Position numbers and translations under genes: made by a program | The notes under the pieces: generated by a model | The model's input: only the letters and a program-made list of their open reading frames with translations | The model's database searches: none | Told to the model about the DNA's origin: nothing | Assembly (NCBI GenBank): GCA_947459855.1 | Contig: CANHFL010000027.1 | Coordinates: 1 to 8,525 of the forward strand | Direction of reading: 5' to 3' | From: Planctomycetaceae bacterium | GTDB lineage: Bacteria; Planctomycetota; Phycisphaerae; Phycisphaerales; SM1A02 | DNA: 8,525 nt | Part shown: positions 1-5,117 of the stretch, in pieces | How positions within the stretch are numbered: the first letter of the stretch is position 1 | How the letters are laid out: the number at the start of each line of letters is the position of its first letter

Positions 1-612
1 GGTGGGCACGCTCTCGGCGACAAGCAGCGCACCCAGAGGGTGCTTCGGGTCGGCGATCGCGACGACCGCGTTGCCCGCGCAGAGGGGCGGCAGGACCAGC
101 GAGAGGAAGCCGAGCAGCGTCTGCTCGCCGCCCGAGTGATGCATCGCGACGCACACGCCGCTCGGCTCCGGCATGCTGAAGTTGTGGTACGGGCCCGCGA
201 CCGGGTTGCGCGAACCGAGCACCTGCTGGAACTTGTCGCACCAGCCGGCCCAGCTGACGGTGCGGTCGATCGAGGCATCGACCTCGGCCTCGGCCGCGCG
301 CTTCGTGGCGCCGGTGGTGGCGCGGATGCCGTCGGCCAGGTCGGCGCGGCGGCCCTCGAGCATCTCGGCCAGGCGGTAGACGATCTGGCTGCGCAGGTAC
401 GCGGTGGCGCCGCTCCACGCGCCGAAGCCGGTGCGCGCGGCCTCGACGGCGTCGCGCAGGTCCTTGCGCGAGGCGTGGGAGAGGTGCGCCACCAGCGTGC
501 GGTCGTGGCCGTGCAGCGGCAGCGTGCGGCCGCTCTCGCTGCGCGGGAACGCGCCGTTGATCAGCAGCTTCCAGGTCTTCAGGACGGGGATCCGGTCGGT
601 GGTCTCGGGCAT
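1..612 (-). CDS. Divergent aldehyde dehydrogenase family protein, ALDH16 C-terminal-domain type (3' end outside window)
   Basis: The first 204 residues run from ATG at 612 to the left edge with no stop, so the C-terminal half is missing. The fold is recognisable as the ALDH N-terminal (NAD-binding) part: KDLRDAVEAARTGFGAW near residues 50-66, AEAEVDASIDRTVSWAGW near 107-124, and PSGVCVAM then AGNAVV near 150-184. Two normally fixed elements are replaced. The PWNF segment holding the oxyanion-hole Asn reads HHSGGE (158-163), and the Lys of the NAD-ribose-binding KPAE reads Ile186 in AIADP. The pattern resembles, from memory, the second, non-canonical domain of ALDH16 proteins. The gene starts 28 bp after the stop of the canonical ALDH gene, with GGAG seven bases before ATG, so the two are very probably co-transcribed and may act as a complex (inference). 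Whether the catalytic Cys and Glu exist cannot be seen. It could still be an active enzyme with an unusual cofactor site. Confidence 0.85.
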   Translation of the reverse strand, partial: MPETTDRIPVLKTWKLLINGAFPRSESGRTLPLHGHDRTLVAHLSHASRKDLRDAVEAARTGFGAWSGATAYLRSQIVYRLAEMLEGRRADLADGIRATTGATKRAAEAEVDASIDRTVSWAGWCDKFQQVLGSRNPVAGPYHNFSMPEPSGVCVAMHHSGGEQTLLGFLSLVLPPLCAGNAVVAIADPKHPLGALLVAESVPT

Positions 613-618
613 CGTTCG

Positions 619-622
619 CTCC
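619..622 (-). promoter_or_regulatory. Ribosome binding site of the second ALDH gene
   Basis: GGAG on the minus strand lies seven bases before the ATG at 612, inside the 28-bp gap after the first ALDH gene. It supports that start and translation from a shared mRNA. Confidence 0.6.
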
Positions 623-640
623 GTGCGTGCGTTCGTGGGG

Positions 641-2134
641 TCAGTCGGCCAGGTACGCGGCCAGCCCGTGGCGGCCGCCTTCACGGCCGAAGCCGCTCTC
701 CTTGAACCCGCCGAACGGGCTCGTCGCGTCGAACTGGTTGTAGGTGTTGCACCACACCACGCCCGCCTGCAGGCGGCGCGCGACGTCGAACACCTTGCTG
801 CCCTTCTCGGTCCAGATGCCGGCGGCCAGGCCGTACGGCGTGTTGTTGGCGCGCTGGATCGCCTCCTCGGGCGTGCGGAAGCTCATCACCGCCAGCACCG
901 GCCCGAAGATCTCCTCGCGGGCCACCACGTGGCTCGGCTGCACGCCGGTCATGTACGTCGGCCGGCACCAGAAGCCCTTCGTGGGCAGCGCCTGCGCGCC
1001 GGGTTGGCACACCGTGCAGCCCTCGCGGCCGCCTTCCTCGATGTACTTCGCGATGGTCGCCAGCTGCTGGCGCGAGTTGATCGCGCCGACGTCGGTGTTC
1101 TTGTCCAGCGGGTCGCCCACGCGCAGGCTGCGCATGCGGATGTCGAGCTTCGCCAGCACCTCGGGCAGCACGCTCTCCTCGACGAACAGCCGGCTGCCCG
1201 CGCAGCAGACATGGCCCTGGTTGAACCAGATGCTCTGCACGATTCCCTCGATCGCCTGGTCGATGGCCGCGTCGGCGAAGATGATGTTCGGGCTCTTGCC
1301 GCCCAACTCCAGCGTCAGCCGCGTGCCGCGCGCCGCGCAGGCCCTTGCGATCAGCTTGCCGACCTCGGTGCTGCCGGTGAACGCGAGCTTGTCGATGCCC
1401 TTGTGCTCGACGATCGCGCGTCCGGTTGCGCCGGCGCCGGTGACGACGTTCACGACGCCGGGCGGAAGGTCGCACTCCTGCAGGATCTCGGCCAGGCGCA
1501 TCGCGGTGAGCGACGTCGTCTCGGCGGGCTTCAGCACCACGGTGTTGCCGCACGCGAGCGCGGGCGCCAGCTTCCACGCCGCCATCAGCAGCGGGAAGTT
1601 CCACGGGATGATCTGCCCACACACGCCGACGGGCTGCGGGTCGCCGCCGCCCGGCACCGCGTAGCGCAGCTTGTCGCACCAGCCCGCGTGGTAGAAGAAG
1701 TGCTGTGCGGCCAGCGGCACGTCGACGTCGCGGCTCTCCTTGATCGGCTTGCCGCCGTCCATCGTCTCCAGCACGGCCAGTTCGCGCGCGCGCTCCTGGA
1801 TCCGGCGCGCGATGCGGTAGAGGTACTTCGCGCGCTCGCCGGCGCGCAGCTTCGACCATGGCTTCAGTGCCTTGCGCGCGGCGGCCACGGCGGCGGCAAC
1901 GTCGGCCTCGCCGGCCTCGGCCACCTGGCTCAGGACGGCCTCGGTGGCGGGGTTCACGGTGGCGAAGCGCTTGCGCGACGCGGGGTCGACGAACTTGCCG
2001 CCGATCAGGAGCTGCGTGCGCTCGGGGATGGTCACGGGCACCGTCTCGGGCGCGGGGCTGTAGTCCCAGCGCGGGGCGTCCGTGGGGGCGCCCGGATGCA
2101 CGGCGCCGTCGGGGTGGGCGGGCGTGGAGGCCAT
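641..2134 (-). CDS. NAD(P)-dependent aldehyde dehydrogenase, canonical catalytic subunit (ALDH16 N-terminal-domain type)
   Basis: This 497-residue cytosolic enzyme oxidises an aldehyde to a carboxylic acid with NAD(P)+; the substrate cannot be read from sequence. All catalytic elements are present: PWNF with oxyanion Asn179, KPAE with Lys202, GSTEVG at 254-259, general base Glu276 in LELGGKSP, nucleophile Cys310 in NQGHVCCAGSR, EEIFGPV at 407-413, and FGGFKESGFGREGG near the C-terminus. The segments KPIKESRDVDVPL and HAGWCDKL (about 129-156) resemble the first domain of ALDH16 enzymes. ATG at 2134 was chosen because the open frame upstream (to 2341) is arginine-rich, unlike any ALDH, and would overlap the divergent SOUL gene. 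No Shine-Dalgarno is seen; a TACGAT hexamer ends seven bases before ATG. It is the first gene of an operon with the divergent ALDH paralogue. In many bacteria such pairs or fusions sit beside deoC (recollection), but none is visible here. Confidence 0.93.
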   Translation of the reverse strand: MASTPAHPDGAVHPGAPTDAPRWDYSPAPETVPVTIPERTQLLIGGKFVDPASRKRFATVNPATEAVLSQVAEAGEADVAAAVAAARKALKPWSKLRAGERAKYLYRIARRIQERARELAVLETMDGGKPIKESRDVDVPLAAQHFFYHAGWCDKLRYAVPGGGDPQPVGVCGQIIPWNFPLLMAAWKLAPALACGNTVVLKPAETTSLTAMRLAEILQECDLPPGVVNVVTGAGATGRAIVEHKGIDKLAFTGSTEVGKLIARACAARGTRLTLELGGKSPNIIFADAAIDQAIEGIVQSIWFNQGHVCCAGSRLFVEESVLPEVLAKLDIRMRSLRVGDPLDKNTDVGAINSRQQLATIAKYIEEGGREGCTVCQPGAQALPTKGFWCRPTYMTGVQPSHVVAREEIFGPVLAVMSFRTPEEAIQRANNTPYGLAAGIWTEKGSKVFDVARRLQAGVVWCNTYNQFDATSPFGGFKESGFGREGGRHGLAAYLAD

Positions 2135-2152
2135 GCGGGCGATCGTACCCGC
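2135..2152. repeat. Short inverted repeat around the ALDH -10-like hexamer
   Basis: Perfect 5-bp arms GCGGG and CCCGC flank an 8-bp centre that contains the palindrome CGATCG and the minus-strand hexamer TACGAT. It lies directly against the ALDH start codon, where a repressor could block transcription. Such arms are common by chance in GC-rich DNA, so an operator role is only a suggestion. Confidence 0.25.
2142..2147 (-). promoter_or_regulatory. Candidate -10 hexamer (TACGAT) of the ALDH operon
   Basis: Minus-strand TACGAT fits TANNNT and ends seven bases before the ATG at 2134, which would start transcription at or within a base of the start codon. No -35 match is seen. Support comes from the same arrangement at lgt, trpD and comEC and from the absence of a ribosome binding site. 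Confidence 0.45.
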
Positions 2153-2224
2153 GGGGATTCTCGGCCCCCTGCGGCATGGTGGTTCCGCTGAATCGGCACG
2201 GCATGCCCGCACGAAGTCGAGCGC

Positions 2225-2229
2225 AGGAG
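2225..2229 (+). promoter_or_regulatory. Ribosome binding site of the SOUL gene
   Basis: AGGAG lies nine bases before ATG at 2239. It decides the start in favour of 2239 over an in-frame ATG at 2203, which has no such site but would add a more basic N-terminus to the signal peptide. Confidence 0.65.
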
Positions 2230-2238
2230 TCCACCCAC

Positions 2239-3060
2239 ATGCTGATCGCAACGCTCGCGTTCCTCGCCTCCGCCCTGCAGCCCGCCGACGACGCGGCGCC
2301 CAAGCAGCCAGCCGCCGCGGCCCCCGCCGGCACTGCCGCAACCGCGCCGGCCGTGGCCCCCGCCCGCCCCGAGGGTGCGCCCGAGCCCGGCAAGGCGCTC
2401 CGGTTGGTCGGCGACGCCGAGGTCAAGCCCGTGCTGGAAGGCGAGGAGTACCGCCTGCCGCAGATGAACATGCTGATCGAGGCACCGCTGCCCGTCGGCT
2501 ACCCCGCGCCCACGCCGCCAGGGATGATCGAGCTCAAGACGTACCCCAGCGTCCGCCGCGCCGAGTACAGCGCGAAGGGCTCGAGCAACTTCGGGATGAA
2601 CGTCGGCTTCTGGCCGCTGTTCAACCACATCAAGAAGAACGACATCGCGATGACCAGCCCGGTCGAGATGGACTACCGCCCCACCGGCGAGCGCTCGCCG
2701 CTGGCGCCGATGCAGGACGCCGAGGGCAGCTGGACGATGAGCTTCCTGTACCGCACGCGCGACCTGGGCCCGACCGGCGAGGACGGCCGCGTCAAGATCG
2801 TCGATACCCCCGAACTGGTCGTCCTCTCGATCGGCATGAAGGGCCCGTACGGCATGGGCACCGTGAACGCAGGCATGGAGGCGCTGCAGAAGTGGTTCGA
2901 CGGCCAGCAGGAATGGGAGCCCGCGGGCGACCCGCGCGGCCTGAACTACAACGGCCCGCAGGTGCCGATGGCGCGCAAGTGGAGCGAGGTGCAGGTGCCC
3001 GTCAGGCGGAAAGCAGCCCGCCCGCAAGCGGCTGCCGCGAGCGACGCGCCCAAGCGATGA
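2239..3060 (+). CDS. Exported SOUL family (heme-binding) protein
   Basis: The protein has 273 residues in three parts. Residues 1-14 are a short hydrophobic segment (MLIATLAFLASALQ) with a possible signal-peptidase I site after Ala-Ser-Ala at 10-12. Residues 15-52 are a Pro/Ala-rich linker. Residues 95-257 form a SOUL domain: IELKTYPSVRRAEYSA, then FNHIKKNDIAMTSPVEM (128-144), WTMSFLYR (165-172), VLSIGMKGPYG (195-205), and the closing NGPQVPMARKWSEVQVPV. SOUL proteins bind heme or other tetrapyrroles in the characterised cases; the ligand here is unknown. The signal peptide is short and lacks a basic n-region, so secretion is probable rather than certain; with no Cys after the hydrophobic stretch it is not a lipoprotein. 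It is divergent from the ALDH operon across 104 bp. Its last 59 bp overlap the end of lgt on the other strand, covering only the tail after the domain. Confidence 0.88.
   Translation: MLIATLAFLASALQPADDAAPKQPAAAAPAGTAATAPAVAPARPEGAPEPGKALRLVGDAEVKPVLEGEEYRLPQMNMLIEAPLPVGYPAPTPPGMIELKTYPSVRRAEYSAKGSSNFGMNVGFWPLFNHIKKNDIAMTSPVEMDYRPTGERSPLAPMQDAEGSWTMSFLYRTRDLGPTGEDGRVKIVDTPELVVLSIGMKGPYGMGTVNAGMEALQKWFDGQQEWEPAGDPRGLNYNGPQVPMARKWSEVQVPVRRKAARPQAAAASDAPKR
3002..3060. other. Tail-to-tail overlap of the SOUL gene and lgt
   Basis: The two stop codons lie past each other, so 59 bp code on both strands. The segment encodes the last residues of SOUL after its domain (VRRKAARPQ onwards) and the cytoplasmic-looking C-terminal tail of Lgt. 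Neither conserved core is affected. Confidence 0.85.
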
Positions 3061-3964
3061 CACCGACCCCCGCGAGCACCATGCCCGCGGAGAGCAGCAT
3101 GGGGAGCGTGACGGGGCCGATCGCGAAGACGTCCTCGTCGGGCACGCGGAACTGCTCGCTGACGTTCCGCAGGATGCCGTATCCCACCAGGAACGCGCCG
3201 AAGAGCGTGCCGCCGTGGCGCGGCTTCAGCCACACCAGCACCAGGACGGTCATGAGCACTGGGCCGTCGGTGAGCGCCTGGATGAAGTTGTTGGGATAGC
3301 GCGCGGGGACCATCGCGGCGACGCGCGCGATCGCCTCGGGGTCGTGCGCATAGGCCATGGTCACCAGGTGCTTGGCGTTCGCGTAGGCCTCGGGGGTCTG
3401 GGCACGCTGCAGGAGTTCCTCGGGGTACTTCACGCTCCACGCGGGAGGGTTCGCCTGCATCGCGTCGGGCAGCGGCTTGCCAGGAAGCTCCCCGTTCACC
3501 CAGTTGGCCAGGCGGCCGAACATCAGGCCCGGCGGCGCGATGAAGGCAGCGGTGTCGGCCAGGCACAGCACCGGCAGCGCGTGTCGGTAGGCGAAGAAGA
3601 CGTTCGCCAGGAAAACGCCGGTGATGCCGCCATGGCTCGCCATGCCGCCCTTGTGGATCTCCAGCAGTCCCCACCAGGGGAACGAGTCATGGAACGTCCA
3701 GAACAGCGCGCGGTCGTAGAGAACGGCGTGTCCCAGCCGCCCGCCGATGATCACGCCAAGCACGCAGGCCGTGATGTAGTCGCCCACCAGCGCGGCCGGC
3801 AGCGGGATGCGCTTCGAGCCCGCGAGCCAGCGCACCAGCAGCCACGCCACGACGAATCCCGACATGTAGGACAGGCCGTACCAGCGGATGCCGAACGTCT
3901 CCGTGAACTGGATCGCGAACGGGTTCAGCGTGTGGACGAGGCTCTCGGCCAGGGTGAGGGGCAC
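3002..3964 (-). CDS. lgt: Phosphatidylglycerol--prolipoprotein diacylglyceryl transferase
   Basis: Lgt is an inner-membrane enzyme that transfers diacylglycerol from phosphatidylglycerol to the lipobox Cys of prolipoproteins, the first step of lipoprotein maturation. The protein has 320 residues and several hydrophobic segments. Every residue reported as important in E. coli Lgt has a counterpart: Tyr29 in RWYGLSY, His111 in SHGGITG, Arg151, Asn154, Glu159 and Gly162 in GRLANWVNGELPG, and Arg266 and Glu270 in YGILRNVSEQFRVPDE. The loop after NGELPG (about 163-220) is some 18 residues longer than in E. coli, and the usual PSQLYE reads PNNFIQ. GTG at 3964 was chosen because the encoded start (PLTLAESLVHTLNPFAIQF) fits the family; upstream the frame becomes Arg/Pro-rich and runs antisense through trpD. 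No Shine-Dalgarno is seen, and TAGACT ends seven bases before GTG. It is divergent from trpD, 44 bp between starts. Confidence 0.95.
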   Translation of the reverse strand: MPLTLAESLVHTLNPFAIQFTETFGIRWYGLSYMSGFVVAWLLVRWLAGSKRIPLPAALVGDYITACVLGVIIGGRLGHAVLYDRALFWTFHDSFPWWGLLEIHKGGMASHGGITGVFLANVFFAYRHALPVLCLADTAAFIAPPGLMFGRLANWVNGELPGKPLPDAMQANPPAWSVKYPEELLQRAQTPEAYANAKHLVTMAYAHDPEAIARVAAMVPARYPNNFIQALTDGPVLMTVLVLVWLKPRHGGTLFGAFLVGYGILRNVSEQFRVPDEDVFAIGPVTLPMLLSAGMVLAGVGVIAWARRSRQPLAGGLLSA

Positions 3965-3971
3965 GACACGG

Positions 3972-3977
3972 AGTCTA
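3972..3977 (-). promoter_or_regulatory. Candidate -10 hexamer (TAGACT) of lgt
   Basis: Minus-strand TAGACT ends seven bases before the GTG at 3964, so transcription would begin at about the start codon. No convincing -35 was found. It shares the 44-bp gap with the trpD candidate. Confidence 0.4.
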
Positions 3978-4002
3978 CGGAACGCGGTGGCAGGCGTACC
4001 AT
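3974..4002 (+). promoter_or_regulatory. Candidate promoter of trpD with -10 TACCAT
   Basis: TACCAT (3997-4002) ends six bases before GTG at 4009, placing the expected transcription start at the start codon. At 17-bp spacing the -35 position (3974-3979) reads TCTACG, only three matches to TTGACA. The GTG has no upstream Shine-Dalgarno, which fits leaderless translation. Confidence 0.45.
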
Positions 4003-4008
4003 CGCGGC

Positions 4009-5079
4009 GTGGCCACCACTGCCCACGATGGACCGGTCGAACCGACCGGCGGTGCCGCGATGCGCGAAGCCCTCGCCTGCCTCCGCGGCGGCGGCTCGCT
4101 TTCGGAGCGGCAGGCGCACGACGCCTTCGCCGCGGTGATGGCGGGCGGCGTGCCGGAGCCGGCGATCGCGGAACTGCTGACGCTGCTGGCCGCGCGCGTG
4201 CCGACGGTGGACGAGCTGGTGGGCGCGGCGACCGTGATGCGCGCGAACGTCGACCGCGTGGAGACCGGCGTGCCGCCGCAGGACCTCCTGGACACCGCGG
4301 GAACCGGCGGCACCGCAAAGCTCTTCAACGTGTCCACGGCGGCCGCGATCGTGGCGGCTGCGGCGGGTGCGCGCGTGGCCAAGCACGGCAACCGAAGCCG
4401 CACCGGCCGCGGCAGCGCCGAGGTGATGGCGGCGCTCGGCGTGCGGATCGACGCCGGCCGCGATGCCCAGCGCCGCTGCATGGACGAGGCGGGCATCTGC
4501 TTCTGCTTCACGCCGAACCACCATCCGGCGGCGCGCCACGCGGCCGGGGTGCGCAAGGCGCTTGGATTCCCGACGATCTTCAACCTGGTGGGCCCGCTGA
4601 CGAATCCCGCGGGCGCGCGGCGCCAGATCATGGGCGTGTACGCGCCGCAGTTCGTGCAGCCCATCGCCATGGCGCTCGCGCGCCTGGGTGCGGTGCACGC
4701 GATCGTGCTGCACGGCACCGACGGGCTGGACGAGCTTTCTATCTCTGCGCCGACGATGGTGGCGGAGGTCATCGCTGGGCGGATCACCGAGCGCACCGTC
4801 ACGCCCGAGGAGATCGGTGTGGCGCGCGCGCCGCACGAGGCGCTGGTGGCACGCGACCTGGCGCACGCGGCGGAGCTGGTCGAATCGCTGCTTGCGGGGC
4901 GCGAGCGCGGGGCGCCCGAGTCGATGCTCGCCGCGAACGCCGCGGCGGCGCTGGTGGCGGCGGGACGCGCCGCGGACCTGCAGGCCGGCGTCGCGCTGGC
5001 ACGCCAGGCGATCGCGTCGGGTGCGGCGATCCGCACACTGGAGCGGCTGCGGGACGCTTCGCAGGAAAAAGGGCAGTGA
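4009..5079 (+). CDS. trpD: Anthranilate phosphoribosyltransferase
   Basis: TrpD joins anthranilate to PRPP, giving phosphoribosyl-anthranilate, the second step from chorismate to tryptophan, in the cytosol. The 356 residues match the full-length family. Helical N-terminal part: about 15-85. PRPP site: DTAGTGG (95-101), FNVST (106-110) and KHGNRS (125-130). Anthranilate region: TPNHHPAARHAAGVRKALG (168-186) and TIFNLVGPLTNPAG (189-202). Metal site: Asp241-Glu242 in GTDGLDELS. The loop after KHGNR is one residue shorter than the common form and reads SRTGRGSAEV instead of the usual serine-rich SSKSGSAD type; I recall a similar loop in planctomycetes. GTG at 4009 is the start; Met18 is a possible later one, but the residues before it are in keeping with the gene. 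No other trp gene is in view. comEC follows 38 bp downstream on the same strand and may be partly co-transcribed. Confidence 0.97.
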   Translation: MATTAHDGPVEPTGGAAMREALACLRGGGSLSERQAHDAFAAVMAGGVPEPAIAELLTLLAARVPTVDELVGAATVMRANVDRVETGVPPQDLLDTAGTGGTAKLFNVSTAAAIVAAAAGARVAKHGNRSRTGRGSAEVMAALGVRIDAGRDAQRRCMDEAGICFCFTPNHHPAARHAAGVRKALGFPTIFNLVGPLTNPAGARRQIMGVYAPQFVQPIAMALARLGAVHAIVLHGTDGLDELSISAPTMVAEVIAGRITERTVTPEEIGVARAPHEALVARDLAHAAELVESLLAGRERGAPESMLAANAAAALVAAGRAADLQAGVALARQAIASGAAIRTLERLRDASQEKGQ

Positions 5080-5105
5080 ACCGATGGGGTGAACGCAGCA
5101 GGCCC

Positions 5106-5111
5106 TAGCGT
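5106..5111 (+). promoter_or_regulatory. Candidate -10 hexamer (TAGCGT) of comEC
   Basis: TAGCGT ends six bases before the ATG at 5118, the same spacing as at trpD. Its TAG is also an in-frame stop just upstream, which limits the comEC start to 5118 or later. No -35 match was found. It suggests comEC has its own promoter besides any read-through from trpD. Confidence 0.4.
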
Positions 5112-5117
5112 GGCCGC

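Noticed and set aside
404..2191. Long open frame on the plus strand, antisense to the ALDH genes
   Set aside because: It is Arg/Ala/His-rich with no recognisable domain and mirrors a gene with complete ALDH motifs. Long antisense frames are expected at this GC content; the same applies to 3975-5870 and 5126-6742 on the minus strand.
2203..2238. Alternative ATG at 2203 for the SOUL gene
   Set aside because: It would give a more basic signal-peptide start, but AGGAG is correctly spaced for 2239 and nothing comparable precedes 2203. It remains possible.
2135..2341. Longer N-terminus for the ALDH gene (start at 2341)
   Set aside because: The extra 69 residues are Arg-rich with no ALDH similarity and would overlap the start of the divergent SOUL gene.
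3965..4318. Longer N-terminus for lgt (start at 4318)
   Set aside because: The added part is Arg/Pro-rich and antisense to trpD; Lgt proteins begin close to the segment encoded after GTG 3964.
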